Assembly: GCA_024811115.1 (NCBI GenBank) | Contig: JAKOGH010000776.1 | Coordinates: 496,001 to 560,000, forward strand | Length of the DNA stretch: 64,000 bases | Origin: Terana coerulea | Taxonomy: Eukaryota; Basidiomycota; Agaricomycetes; Polyporales; Phanerochaetaceae | Direction of reading: 5' to 3' | Part shown: positions 1-18,314 of the stretch, piece after piece | How positions within the stretch are numbered: position 1 is the first letter of the stretch | Layout of the letters: each line of letters opens with the position of its first letter | Made by a program: the position numbers and the translations under genes | Notes under the pieces: model-generated | Database searches by the model: none | The model's input: only the letters and a program-made list of their open reading frames with translations | What the model was told of the DNA's origin: nothing

Positions 1-6897
<6,897 letters not shown>

Positions 6898-7024
6898 TGT
6901 GCGGCCATCGCATTCCCATTCTGCTGTATCTGTACTTTGTAACATGCTTCATGTCCTGTATCATAGTCATCCGTTTGCACGCGGATAGATGAATATGTAT
7001 TGTATTATCGTACAACAGTGATAC

Positions 7025-7958
7025 CTAGGCCTCCGCCAGCATGCGCTGCAACCGAGCGAGCTCTTTCTCCTTTTCGATGAGGGTTTGCCGCCATTTGTCC
7101 TGCTCGCTGATAACAGTCTTCCTTGCACCTTCGAGCCGGTCGGCTTCCTCTTTCTCCATCTCCTGCGTAAACTCTGGTACGCCTCCTTTTGAGGCTTCGA
7201 GCGACCCTGGGTTGGCGGTATGGAATGGTACAGGGCGGCGCTTGTTCTTGGGTAACGGCGTTGGTGGGTTGTTTGTGAGGATGGTGAGGAACGACTGGAA
7301 CGGGTCGTTGAAGACAATTTCGTCGTATTGCCACGAGTGGACGGGTCCCATCTTCGCGGCGACCTCGAGCGGTGGGTTCTCTGGCTCGCTGCCGATAGCG
7401 GTCCATGGATGCAGCTTCAAGTGGTGATAGAAGGTAATGGCTTTCTCGCCGGATTCTGCGACAAAGTTTATACGTATTTGAATCTCGAACTCTCCCCATC
7501 TATACTTTATGGTGAGCATTTAGGCACAGAGAAGTAAAGTGCGACGTACCCTGTCTCAGTAACTTCAAAGGGAGCCTTATCCACATCTACATCGCAGTTT
7601 TAGCGAGAACGCGTGCGACTCGTATATATCTCAGGACTCACTTCGCGTAGGATTTGCATAGGTCTCATGCAGCTTGAAAGTGACGCGCTTGATGAAATAA
7701 CTCAGGTCGTCGGCGCCGCCGACAATCTCAGAGTCCGGCGCGGATGCTGCGCTGCGTACGGCGACGGTCCAGCGATGCGTGTGGTCGGTGAACTGCAGGC
7801 CGTCGCGCTCCTTCTGGGTGAGGACGACGGCGGTGTTCCCGTAGATGATGGGGCGGAAGATGCTGAGTCCCTGACGCGCGGGTGCAGGCAGGTCACGACG
7901 TGCGTCGCGGGAGACGGGCGGGACGACGTACTCGCACGCGGACACGCTCGTGGGCCAT
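7025..7958 (-). CDS. YAF9: YEATS-domain protein Yaf9 (NuA4/SWR1 subunit)
   Basis: Yaf9/GAS41 is the YEATS histone-acyl-lysine reader shared by the NuA4 acetyltransferase and the SWR1 H2A.Z-loading complex. The start at 7958 gives a 27-nt first exon coding MAHERVRVR. A 61-nt intron (7871-7931) joins it to GLSIFRPIIYGNTAVV, matching the GAS41 start RVKGVTIVKPIVYGN. The YEATS core follows: DHTHRWTVAVRS, DLSYFIKRVTFKLH, ETGWGEFEIQIRINF and the HHLKLHPW end. A C-terminal coiled coil is rich in Glu, Lys and Arg (EKEKELARLQRMLAEA). Total length is about 260 residues, usual for the family. A longer open frame reaching 8154 is rejected because it would leave 5 bp to the divergent ATG29 start. Confidence 0.92.
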
Positions 7959-8159
7959 CGTGCTTGTGGTGGTGGTGGTGGTAAGAGGCGAGTTGACCGC
8001 GCTTCAAGGGCTCGTTTCGACTACGCGTTGGGCGCTCCGGCACTTGCTCTTGACTTCCACGGTCCCTCGCAGGCACCCCAGGTCTGCACTCCCTTGTGGG
8101 CTTGGGCCGAGCCCATCGAGGACGCATAAGCGAGAAATATCTCGAGTCCTTCATACATT
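7959..8159. promoter_or_regulatory. Shared divergent promoter region YAF9/ATG29
   Basis: These 201 bp separate two head-to-head start codons, so both promoters and both 5' leaders must lie here. A (GGT)n tract sits 8 bp upstream of the YAF9 start. I see no clear TATA box. Confidence 0.6.
7966..7982. repeat. (GGT)n microsatellite
   Basis: A short GGT trinucleotide tract of nearly six units lies in the inferred YAF9 5' leader. On the YAF9 strand it reads as a CCA/CAC-rich tract. Confidence 0.8.
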
Positions 8160-9730
8160 ATGACCTCTCAACCCCAGCTCCGTGTGATTGTCCGTTTACC
8201 GTACAACCGACCCGAGGAGCCCTTGCCAGACCCTGCTAGAGTGGGTTTCGGAATCATTCTCTATGTAGTCTTTATGATTGACATGTCTGAAAGAGCAGGT
8301 AGAGTGGAACTCCGAAAAGGAGCACTTCCTCTGGGAAGTCATCGCGAAATCTCGGGTCGCTGAAGGCGGTACTGACTGTAAGTCTCATTTAGCTACCCCT
8401 CATGGGTTCTGCCTGACCAGTCGTGTTACTTCGCCTCAGGGAAGGGACTTGCAAATCACCTTCAAGTCCCACTTCCTTACTTGCTGTACCGTGCCCAAGT
8501 CAGATATGAAGAAGACTTGCGTGGTCTTCGTGCGATCCTCAGTCCTGGTTCACCAAATGCCCCTACACCCGCCACCAAGCCAGCCGCCAGTCCGCCAGTA
8601 CCACCGCCTGCTGGAGGAGAATACTTTCCTAAACTAGCAACCCTCGACAAACTCGTCTTCCCTCGCAGGGATTCACTTCGTGGCAGCGGCCCGCTCTCTG
8701 CATCGGGCTCGGGACACCATCGCCCACTGACTATTCGAACGCGTCTAAACTCTTTGAACAACGCGCACCGCTCCGTAAACTCGCCACAGAAGGTTACATC
8801 ATCTTCTGTCCTCACACTTCAGGGCCCAAAGCGAGCATATACCCAGCTCCGTCCGCTTTCTCCGACTTACTCTCGGCCCTCTCCTTCGTCGCCTTCGTCG
8901 GGCGCTGATGGGGGCTCTGAAGGAGAGGAAGAGGAGGAGGAGATGCGGAAACTGGAGGAAGAGGAGAAACGGATCGAGGAACAGCAAGCGTTGGAGCAGA
9001 AGCTGAAGGACCTCGAGCTCAAGATGACGCGGGACAAGCTCGGTCTTGTGTCCTCGCCAACCCGGCCTGCCTTGGGTCGAAGGGATATCGACCGTGGACG
9101 CATACGACCGCTGTCTGCATCCTCTGCGTCGATGTCCTCAAGCCTGCACCACCGCCTGGATCTTAGCCGGCGACACAGCGTTAGCCAGACCCCGAGTCAC
9201 CACAGCCTCTCGAGTGCAAGCTCGCCGCAGGGCTCAATTCCGGATATCCCATCGCCTCCACCGGAAGCCAGGAGCTCACCATCTTCGCCTATGGCACGGC
9301 ACCTCAGTCCTGTTGGACCGTCCCGAAGTCCACCCGCCGTCTCAAGTGGCAATGCTTGGGGTACTCTACGCACAGCACCAGCAGCGGGTAGAAGTAGGAT
9401 GGGAGGAAATGGGAGAAGTGAGCGAGGTAGTGAGTTTGGAAGCACCGCGTCGAGCTTCAGCGACTTGAGTGGTAAGACCGTATTCTACTTATTTTCACTG
9501 ACAGCTGACCAGTAGTCTGTTACAGATGCCAGCCTGTCCTCTGCTCTGGAGAGCTCATTGATGTCGAACACGCGTGGACAGACCTCGCGATTGTGAGCAT
9601 TATTTATTCCTAGTTCTGGTGTAGCTTCTAACAGCGTACCAGATCGTCGTTCACCCGAAGCAACGTCGTTCCGCAGCACGGCATCAGTGTCGCCCCGCGC
9701 GCCGTCCCGCGCAAGCCGAGTGCGCGATAG
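8160..9730 (+). CDS. ATG29: Autophagy-related protein 29
   Basis: Atg29 is part of the Atg17-Atg31-Atg29 scaffold that organises the phagophore assembly site in starvation autophagy. The conserved N-terminal domain is clear after joining three exons: VIVRLPYNRPEEPLPDPAR, VEWNSEKEHFLWEVIAKSR and WKGLANHLQVPLPYLLYRAQ. Behind it are about 300 residues of Ser/Pro/Arg-rich low-complexity sequence with an acidic stretch and a Glu/Lys-rich coiled coil near 8930-9050. The 3' end uses an intron 9593-9642 (50 nt) whose CTAAC lies 11-15 nt before the acceptor. This gives a C-terminus SSFTRSNVVPQHG...PRKPSAR and a stop at 9728-9730. Using the nearer acceptor (9635) would shift the frame and move the stop to 9806. 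The family identity is firm; the tail is not. Confidence 0.9.
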
Positions 9731-10151
9731 TAGTAGAGCACAAGTATTTATTCTTCGTTTTGTACACCGGTATAATACCACGGAAACGGAATTTTGTTCG
9801 CCATAGTTCTGGTTTTGATGCAGCGACGAGAGACGCGTCTGCTTCCGCGCCGCGCTGTGACCTCCAACTCTGCTTTGTTGTACGATCTCGCTTGTTCTAG
9901 CACTTTCTGCGCCTTTGTCGCCCGCTGTGCATAATCTAGAGCCTACGCAAGCCATGTCCACGCAAGTCTTTCTCCGTATTACAAGAGCCTTTTACTGGCC
10001 CGAGCTTGCTGGCCGAAACTACTCAAACAAGAATCTTGCTTCCCTGCCCAGCTCAAGCCTGAGATCTTGAGAGCTACTTAACCCCGGACGACCTCGACCT
10101 CCCACATTAACCTTCTTCGCCAACCTTCATACCTACAAGCTTCTGCACATC
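9731..10151. other. Intergenic, ATG29 3' flank and DDI1 promoter
   Basis: Tandem genes flank this 421-bp stretch. It must hold the ATG29 terminator and the DDI1 promoter; the last 70 bp before the ATG are pyrimidine-rich, as is common for fungal leaders. I see nothing else. Confidence 0.5.
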
Positions 10152-11776
10152 ATGGAACTGACCTTCGTGACTGACCTCGGTCAGTCGTTCGTCGTTGAGA
10201 TTGACCCGAATATGGAGCTGGAAAACGTAATGGCTCTGTTAGAGGCGGAGGTGAGTGGTACTACTATCTTTGTTCGTACTTCATCCTGATGGCATCCTTG
10301 TGTGCCAGTCAGGTATACCAATCCAAGAGCAAAGTATCTCGTTTGAGGGACGTGACTTGAGCAACCCGAAGGCCACAATGAGGCAATGTGGGATAGGCGA
10401 CCACGCCATGCTACTCCTCCGCAAGAAGGTCCAGGTCGCAGGACAGTGCGTCCGCATTCCAACTGTCGTAAAGAATATGCACGCTGAACGCATCTCGTTT
10501 GCAGAACGATTGAACAGGATTCTGAGATGATGCGCCTGCAACTCCTCGGGGACCCCAACCTCATGCGCCAGCTGCAAGCCGTACGTCCCCGCGGTACCGC
10601 CACTATTTCTCACCTGTCTGACGAAATGCACCGCTGCAGACGCAACCAGAGATTGCTGATGCAGCACAGCACAACCCTGCACGGTTCGCCGAGCTCCTCC
10701 GCCAGACGAGGTCCCGCCAGATCGAAGCCGAAGCAACAGTAGAGGCTCTGAACGCCGACCCTTTCGACATGGAGGCCCAGCGAAGGATTGAGGAGGCCAT
10801 CCGCCAGCAAGCTGTACTTGAGAACATGGAACATGCCTTGGAGTACTCGCCCGAGTCCTTTGGTCGCGTGAACATGCTTTAGTGAGTGCGCCACTCACTC
10901 AGTCTCTGTGCATAGCTAATATATTTGTGCTGAATAGTGTCTCAACAGAAGTCAACGGACATCCGGTGAAGGCGTTTGTAGATAGTGGTGCCCAACAGAC
11001 TATTAGTATGTATTGCCATCTTGGTCCTGTCTCTCTGGCTAACATGGCACGTTAGTGAGCCCGGAATGCGCAGAACAGTGCGGGTAAGATCATTCCACTA
11101 CCACTGCCCTTCCGAAAGCTTTATTGACCTGACCGTAGACTGATGCGGCTGCTCGACAAGCGATTCTCCGGAATTGCTCGCGGAGTTGGCACTGCCAAGA
11201 TCCTTGGCCGCATACACAGCGCTCAGCTCAAAGTGTCCGACCTCTTCCTGCCCTGCTCCTTCACGGTCATGGAGGTAACATCTCCTTCCTCTTACAATGA
11301 CATCCTCGCATTGACCATTGCATCCAGGGCCGCGACGTCGACCTGCTGTTCGGCCTTGACATGCTCAAGGCGCACCAGGCGTGCATCGACCTCGAGAAGA
11401 ACGTTCTGCGCATCCAGGGCCGCGAGATCAAGTTCCTCGCCGAACACGAGCTGCCCGACAAGGCCCGCGTCTTCGAGACCCCTAAGCCCGAGGACCTCGC
11501 CGCCGCGGCGGCTCGCACGCAACGCCACCTGGCTCGTCCGCCGGCGCACCTGCGCCCGCGCAGCCGTTCCCAGGTTCTGGACACACGCTCGGTGCGCCTC
11601 CGCAGCCAGGCAGAGGACGTGGCGCGCCCGCTGCTGGTGCCCAGGCGTCCCAGTCGCGGTATTCGGAGCAAGACATCAATACCCTCATGGGCCTTGGCGT
11701 CTCCCGCGAGGTCGCAATAAGTACGTTGGACGCTGCTGGTGGGAACATCGAGGTGGCAGCGTCGCTGCTGTTCTAG
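10152..11776 (+). CDS. DDI1: DNA-damage-inducible protein 1 (ubiquitin shuttle, retroviral-type aspartic protease)
   Basis: Ddi1 carries ubiquitylated proteins to the proteasome and has a retroviral-like protease fold that cleaves heavily ubiquitylated substrates. The N-terminal ubiquitin-like domain starts [20 protein letters not shown] helical region follows ([17 protein letters not shown]). The protease domain contains the catalytic motif [20 protein letters not shown] and later [17 protein letters not shown]-terminal UBA domain reads [24 protein letters not shown] and ends in SLLF. There are at least seven short GT-AG introns. The protease frame (…[10 protein letters not shown]) and the UBA frame ([20 protein letters not shown]…) are offset by one base near 11500-11512 in a GC-rich run, with no intron to explain it. 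Convergent with SPT3. Confidence 0.93.
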
Positions 11777-11963
11777 GTTTTCCCCGAGGATCGTTCACGA
11801 GATGTAACAAATCGAATACTGCTTGTAGTATAGTACATACATACAGACGTCTTGGGTGCAGTAGTACACCGTTGTATAAATACACATGTTATGGAAAGTA
11901 TAAGAGCGGCGAGAGTGGGTAAATAAATAGCCGAGTGGGGGTATACAAGAAAATATGTATGAA

Positions 11964-13304
11964 TCAAATAAGACTGACTGAAGTCCGTACAAGGCCACCT
12001 CTCCAGTCTCGCATACCAGCAGACCGCCGCTGCGCCCAGTCACCTTGCATCCGCGCGAATGCGTCCTGGATGTGGTCCGGACGCAGCGACGTGCGTGCTT
12101 CGGGTGGCGCAAGGAACAGCGAGGACGTCGGCAGCGGCGACTCCTCGCTCTCCTCCGAGTCCTCCCTCCGCATGCGCTTCGCGTCGCCGCCCAGCCCGCC
12201 CGTGTTCTTGCGCTTGCCGAGCACGGGAGATGCGTTCGCGTACAGGTCCTCACGTAGGTACGACTCCTCGAGGGACTTCTTGACCTCGAGCCCTGCGAGC
12301 GTGAGCGAGCGCACCATCTCGAACGCTAGGAAGCCGACGATGTCGACCGTGTCGTCGTTCGCCTTCAGGTCGAGGAGCTGGTGGGAGGTTCAGGAACTCG
12401 CGGAAGCGTTTGGCTGTGAAAGAAGTCTGTGAGCGGCAAGGATAGCTGAGTTTTCAAGCACACACCTTTGCGGTACGTGAATGACGCTTGACGGCAGTCA
12501 GAGTAATGCTGGTACTCTTCCCTTGTCATTTGTCGCGTAGCATCGTCGGCTTCCTGGGGGAAATATCAGTTATTGCCATGTGAGACTGACATGGAGCCCC
12601 ACTTTCAATCGTTGGATAGAAGCCTCCTGCGCCTCGAGGTCGTCCTCGTCCTCTTCATCGTCTTGCGGCAGGACGTCCGAGAACATAGTTTGTATCTCCC
12701 ATGGTAGCTTGATCGTAATCTTCTGTGCTTTCGCGGCGAGCTTGTCTGGGTAGCAAACTGAGCACACCCAGAACGCAGATGGCTAACATACGGTACGCAC
12801 CATCACCATCTTCAGGGAGGTCCCCTGGATCTGCACCACCGGCATCCCCTCCAGAGTCCTTCGCATGTTTCCGTACATCCTTCCAGGAGAGGTATGTCCG
12901 GAGCCGGTTGACCTTGGCTCGGTCGTGTCGAATGAGGAATATCAGGTCTTCCGCGGACAGATACCGCGCTCCTCGCCTCGAGGCAAGTATCCGCGCCTGT
13001 ATAATCTGTCGTCCGTGTTAGCAACGCATCTTCAAGAGTATGAACAGAGCGGGCGCACAAGTTCAATAATCTGGCTGCGCACGATGTCCTCGACGAGGTT
13101 GACGGTCTCGGGCAGCGGGTCCTGCACCTCGCCGAAGACGAACATCATCTGCGAGATCTCGGTGAAATACTTGTACTCGCGCCCGCCCGGGCCCTCGAGC
13201 TTGCGCAGCGGCGCGGCCATTACGGGCGGCGGGATGGGGTCGGGAGGTGGTGGCGGGTCCTCCGAGGCAGGGGCGGGCTTCAGGCCGACGCGGCTCTGCT
13301 GCAT
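11964..13304 (-). CDS. SPT3: SAGA complex subunit Spt3
   Basis: Spt3 is the TBP-interacting histone-fold subunit of the SAGA co-activator. The first histone fold, FTEISQMMFVFGEVQDPLP then ETVNLVEDIVRSQI, is followed by a second region (RGARYLSAEDLIFLIRHD, RLRTYLSWKDVRKHAKDS). An acidic linker and the C-terminal KRFREFLNL…DDTVDIVGFLAFEMVRSLT complete it. Exon 1 is 13059-13304. The start was chosen because an in-frame stop lies just upstream and the Pro-rich N-terminus is usual. The frame needs one base less at 12383-12385 (GGG on the + strand, CCC in the gene) to pass from FREFLNL to HQLLDLKANDDT. Confidence 0.93.
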
Positions 13305-14554
13305 TCGTCCGGGGGTTTAGTCGTTACTACAGGGCTCGGTAAGCCTTGCGCCACAAGGTTGAACCGACATCACAAAGATTGTCACGCTTGTCATCATAGA
13401 CTGTGACGGAAGTATCATAAATATTGCTTACTTTCAGTAGCCATTGGTGACGCAGTAAGTGCTACTGTCGCGAACCTGTTTCTGAGCTCGACCATGATGA
13501 ACATGCCGACTGCTACATAACACCGCTTTTCACTGCCTACACTGCACTTTTATCAATGCTTGGGTGAGGGATTGAATTAACTGAGCCAATTCGCAAACAC
13601 TTTAGGATTGTTTTACGGGACCTCGGATGCCTTGCCACCGACACTTGACCGATACAGGTCAACGCGCACGAGGCATTTCCCTTCGTACGTTCGCGGGCTA
13701 GGATCACCTGCCTACTCGTTGATAGAATTATGGTGGTTAGTCGTCATGTTCTACTTCACGTTCACTTATTGAACGCAAAGACGAAGCTAAGCAACACACC
13801 AGACAGCTGTCAGCGGCGTTCGAGCTGTGTTTCTGCTTGCCCAGTAACCGCCGAACGCTCTGCTCGACAAAGGCTGGATGACGGTCGTAATTTGCAATCG
13901 GAGCACTCTTTTATTTTCTCCCTGTGCTGCTCTGCTTCTCATGCTTATATTTGTTTCTCGACCTGTAGGAAAATGCGCAACCTCCCAGCTCGATGGGGTG
14001 ACTTGTGAAGACTACAGCATCGGCTGGTCGTTGGCCGCTTTGGATCGTTGCAGCTCAAACACCCCACAAAAATGTATCCATACCTGAGGTGTGTGGATCG
14101 CTTTCAAGCACCTGACCCATACATCCTTTGCGCATAACTTAGTCAATAGCCCAATTCCATATACTTTTATGTTGCTCCCAGATTGTCTGTCATGCGCCAG
14201 CCTATGAGGGTGTCAGCGAAGGTAAACGTGAGAAATCTCTTCTCGCTCATTCACCACCGCATACATAGCCCCCGCCGAACCCGTCGTGAATTCCAGATAC
14301 CTTGTGATTCATCAGGCTCCTGCTCTGCAAGCCATCCACTCTCGTGCATTCGATTGGGTTGAGTGTATGCGAAGGCTCCTGCTGAGTCAGACGCGATGGT
14401 GTCAACATGGTGCAAAGCGGCCACTCCAAGCCAGTGGATTTGCTCTTGCTCCTGACTTTATATTCGCAATGTTTCTGGTCGCCCACCCACTCCCTCGCGC
14501 CGCCAAATCTCGTAGTGTCTTTACATTTATCCCCTTTTGAGCACCTAGAAACGA
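13305..14554. other. Gene-free divergent interval SPT3/PAPS reductase
   Basis: This 1.25-kb stretch separates two divergent start codons. Short open frames here have no recognisable product. A TATA-like tttatat lies near 14459, about 100 bp upstream of the PAPS reductase start, followed by a pyrimidine-rich leader. Confidence 0.45.
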
Positions 14555-15486
14555 ATGGCTGTGGAATCGCAAGCCGTGCCGACCTTCGACAAGCCGCTAC
14601 AGCTACCGCTGGCTCAAGCGGAAGTCGACCGCATCAACGAACACCTGCGCCCTCTCGTACCAGAAGATATCCTCCGCTGGGCCGTAGAGCATGTTCCCGG
14701 TCTCTACCAAACGACGGCATTCGGGTTAACGGGGCTCGTTGCCATTGACATGCTGTCAAAGATCACTTCTTCCCCTCCGCCGCTCATCTTCATCGACACG
14801 CTTTACCACTTCCCAGAAACGTACGAGCTCGTGGAGGAGGTCAAAAAGCAGTACAGTGTCCCTGTCACCGTGTACAAGCCCGAGGGGTGCGAGACGGTCG
14901 AAGACTTTGAGAAGAAACATGGCGAGAAGCTCTGGGAGCAGGACGAGGAGTTGTATGACTTTGCAGTCAAGGTAAGCACGATCTCTCTTCGCCCGTATCT
15001 CGCTCATGGTCTGGCAGGTCGAACCCGCACGACGCGCATACGAGGACCTCGGTGTCAAGGCAGTCATCACTGGCCGCCGCGCCTCTCAAGGTGCCGACCG
15101 CGCGAACCTCCAGCCGCTCGAGGTGGACGGCACAGGTTTGCTCAAGCTCAACCCGCTCTTCGCCTGGAACTTCCACCTCGTCGAGTGGTACGTCAACGAG
15201 CACAACGTCCCGCGCAACAAGCTGCTTGCCCAGGGCTACCGGAGCGTCGGTGACTGGCACAGCACTGTTAAGAGCGGCGACGGCGACACCGGCGAGCGCG
15301 CGGGCCGCTGGGCGGGCAAGGAGGAGAAGACGGAGTGCGGGCTGCATGTGGATTACTTCAAGATGAAGGCGGCCATCAAGAAGAAGGTTCGTACCACACG
15401 TTGTAGCGAGCACCTTCGGACGCTAACTTGTCTGCACTCTTCAGCAGGAGGAGGAGGCCGCCGCGGCCGAGGCTACTGCTGCGTAG
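14555..15486 (+). CDS. MET16: Phosphoadenylyl-sulfate (PAPS) reductase
   Basis: This cytosolic enzyme uses thioredoxin to reduce PAPS to sulfite in sulfate assimilation. Three exons (14555-14971, 15018-15386, 15445-15486) give 275 residues, a normal length. Motifs in order are the P-loop-like TAFGLTGLVAIDML, the family stretch FIDTLYHFPETYELVEEV, AVITGRRASQGADR, LFAWNFHLVEWYVNEHNVP, QGYRSVGDWHST, and the C-terminal KTECGLHVDY carrying the catalytic cysteine. The short last exon codes an Ala/Glu-rich tail. No frame problem was seen. Confidence 0.96.
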
Positions 15487-16105
15487 ATGTCGTCTCCAAT
15501 TGCATTGTGTCGATGTCATATCATTCTGCGTCAGTCCCTGCACCGTCCAAGTGTTTTATGTAGCTGTAATTGTATCTGGGGATGTTCTGTCCTGACCGCA
15601 CTGCTACCCGTCTCCTGGCGTCTGCTGTCACTTCGCATCGTGCTGTCCATCTCTCCCCGTGTCCGTCATCTGAGCTCCGAGTCACACCCAGGCTGACAAT
15701 CTCCCAAGGTTCTTCGCCTGCCGCATTCTCCGCACGAAACGGCGGAGGCGGCTGCAGCCTGCAGATCCTGCGTGCCTGCCTCTGCGCGCCTGGCCTCTGA
15801 GAACGACACGGCCTCACGGTCCACATCATTGCCTGGCCTGCTTGTCGCAGATGCCTCGGAGCTCCAAGTTCAGAATCTCAGCTTCATCCCCACCCGGCCG
15901 TCCTCTGCGGAACGGTATAAGAGCCTTGCCCTCCCTGCATGACATCGCTTCCCTCATCTCCCAGCGACTGCGCGCGATCTCCCCGTTGCCTCCAGCTTTC
16001 TTCAAGCCTGTAGGGATGTTCGCCAATTTGCTGCCCCTCCGGTGCGTTCTGTCTGCTCCCCACGGCGCACACCGTGGCTGACCTCGGCGACTTGCTTTAG
16101 AGGGC
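15487..16105. other. Intergenic, PAPS reductase 3' flank and RNase III promoter
   Basis: These 619 bp lie between two same-strand genes. Several short open frames occur but have no start context, codon pattern or recognisable motif. I see nothing further. Confidence 0.45.
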
Positions 16106-17391
16106 ATGCCCCCGTCAGGCGCCGGACCGTCCTCTCGTGCGTGCGCTTCGTGCGTGCTCTATCCCACCCTGCTCACTCCCATGCGTCCACCATTCAGACC
16201 AGACATACAGCCAGAGTCGCTCCCGCCGCTCCCGGACATCCACTCGGACGAGCTGCGCAAGCAGGTCTTCACCCACCGCAGCGTCCACGCCCGGCCCACC
16301 GCGATGTTTGAGGATTCGCCTGATGATCCCAGCCCGGACAATGAGGCGTCAGTGCTCCATGTGTAGCCTCTCTCCCCAGTCTCACCTCGTGGTGGTCTGT
16401 GTAGGCTGGAGCATCTCGGCGACTCTGTCCTCAACATGGTCGTCACTGCGCTTTTGCAGGGGGTGTATCCTTACTTGCGCGTCGGTCCGTCCACCGTAAG
16501 GAGCACACCATCTTCCACTCGGGAAGCCTGGCTTTAACATGTTTTCCTACACCAGAAAATCAGGTCCCTGGTTGTTGGGAACCATACGCTGGCATCTGTG
16601 TTCGTCTAGTGCAGACTTCACCCGGCAGCATCGCTAACGGCCTTCACAGCGCACGGATGTACGGCCTCAATGATCGTATCCGCAGCCATCCTGCCCAGGA
16701 GATTGCCCTGCGCGCTTCGAGGAATATCCAAGGTTTGCCTCCCGAGTGCCTATCTCATTCAGAGCCTAACCATGACACGATCACTCACAGCGGACGTATT
16801 CGAGGTATGCTTCGCGTATTCTGATAGGGACGAGCGGTCCGCCTCACTCGCTGTACGTCCAGGCGTACGTCGGCGGCCTCTACCTCGACAGCGGCCTCGA
16901 TGCCGTTAGGGCATGGCTCTTCCCGCTCTTCCGGCCGTACATCGTCGAGGCGTACCGCGCCGTGCGCATCGAGCACGGGCTCTCGCCCGACCCGGACCCT
17001 GTGCCCGCGCGCAGCGACGACGGCGGTGGCGGCGGCCCCGACGCGGGCGCGCGCGCGGAGCCGCCCTCGCGCATCACGCCGAGCATCGGCCACCTCTCGC
17101 TCTTCAACCAGTACCTGCAGCAGAAGAACGTCGTCGTCGAGTGGGTGTACAAGGACTCGGCCGGCGAGGGCACGAAGACGACGCCGATCTGGATCGTCCG
17201 CGCCATGGTCGACCAGGAGTGCCTCGGGCGCGGGCGCGGCAACACGAAGCGCGCGGCGAAGAACGAGGCGGCGAAGGAGGGGCTGAAGCGCATGGGGGTC
17301 TACGTCCCGTGCGTACCATCTTTGGCCTACGGGACGCGCGGATGCTCACTGTGTGGCCAGGCAGCCGCTCTCTCAGGATGCGCGCCTCTAG
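16106..17391 (+). CDS. Ribonuclease III with C-terminal double-stranded RNA-binding domain
   Basis: Cleaves double-stranded RNA; the cellular role (rRNA/snRNA maturation or RNA silencing) cannot be told from sequence. The RNase III signature LEHLGDSVLNMVV follows an intron, then STKIRSLVVGNHTLAS and ADVFEAYVGGLYLDSG. The four acidic residues of bacterial RNase III (E and D of LEHLGD, D and E of DVFEA) are all present, so the enzyme looks active, unlike the RNase III-like mitochondrial ribosomal protein mL44. A Gly/Pro-rich linker leads to a dsRBD ending RGNTKRAAKNEAAKEGLKR. A last short exon gives the end QPLSQDARL with the stop at 17389-17391. The first ATG is 16106; an in-frame ATG at 16181 is also possible. 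Confidence 0.85.
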
Positions 17392-17741
17392 GGTCCTGCG
17401 CTACTTCTTCAGACTCGTGCGGGATGCGCTCAGCAGGGTTCGCTGGACATCCCGCTCAGGTGTGAAGACGCAGTGTATGGGCCCCAATACCCCGGTATCC
17501 TTTCCGATATTGGCCAAATTTGCACGCTTGTTATTGAAAAAAAGACATAAATCCCACTTTCCTGTTCTGACTTGCTCTGTATAAGCTTTGTACCATGCAC
17601 CCACCTGTCCTATGCAATCCTTTCACTGTGCATAACACCTTGATGTACCTCCAGATATGCGAATATGATATTATGATATGATATGACCACAGAATATGGC
17701 AAGGTACTTTTATGTGACTGAAACCAATCCATCTGTACTCT
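17392..17741. terminator. Convergent 3' flanks of RNase III and COA3
   Basis: An AT-richer 350-bp stretch lies between converging genes, with gatatga/atatgata repeats near 17666-17684. It probably holds both polyadenylation regions; no coding sequence was seen. Confidence 0.4.
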
Positions 17742-18314
17742 TCACACTCTACTTCGGATAGACAATGAGGGCTCTCCCATTCTTCCCAGCCTATCTACAG
17801 GTGGTGCGCCCCAAACAAAGGTGTTTGTCTTCGGATCAAGTAGTCGAGGGTACTGGCGATGCAGAAGCGAGGCCAGGATGCCCTTCGGATGCACTTGCGC
17901 TGCCGCCGTCGCAACAGCTATAGCTTCCCGCACCGGGATAGGTGTAGGCCCACTTTCACTTGGTGTACTCGTCTGCGTCGCCTCCACCACATTCGCCTTC
18001 GCCTCTGCTTGTGCATGCGGGGCCTGCGCGCGCGCGAGGGCGCGGGCCTCCTCGTCCACGTCCGCAAAGTCGTCCTGGCGCACGGCGCCGAGCGAGTACG
18101 CCCACACGCCGACGGCGAACGCGGCGAGCAGCACGCCCGTCGCGGCGTTGCGCAGGAAGAACGGCTGGCGGGCGCGCCGCAGGCCGGGCGACATTTGCTG
18201 GCGCGGTCAAGTCAGCGCACGCCCGGACGCGGCAGTGGCGAAGAGGGCCCTCACGTTGCTCTTGGGACGGTACGAGGCCGCGACGGTCTTCCGGGAGACG
18301 TATGGGTCTGCCAT
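17742..18314 (-). CDS. COA3: Cytochrome c oxidase assembly factor Coa3
   Basis: Coa3 is a small mitochondrial inner-membrane protein that binds newly made Cox1 and couples its translation to complex IV assembly. Two exons (18255-18314 and 17742-18197, intron 57 nt) give 171 residues. The core is QMSPGLRRARQPFFLRNAAT, followed at once by a single membrane segment (VLLAAFAVGVWAYSLGAV) and DDFADVDEEA, the Coa3/CCDC56 pattern. The rest is an Ala-rich tail. The next gene upstream on the same strand, COX7, belongs to the same complex. Confidence 0.88.

Noticed and set aside
7702..8154. Longer N-terminus for YAF9 reaching 8154
   Set aside because: It would start 5 bp from the ATG29 start and codes low-complexity Arg/His text. 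The 27-nt exon at 7932-7958 gives the proper YEATS start.
11143..11922. 259-codon frame continuing past the DDI1 protease exon
   Set aside because: It reads through an intron and then runs in the wrong register; the UBA domain lies in another frame with a clear family match.
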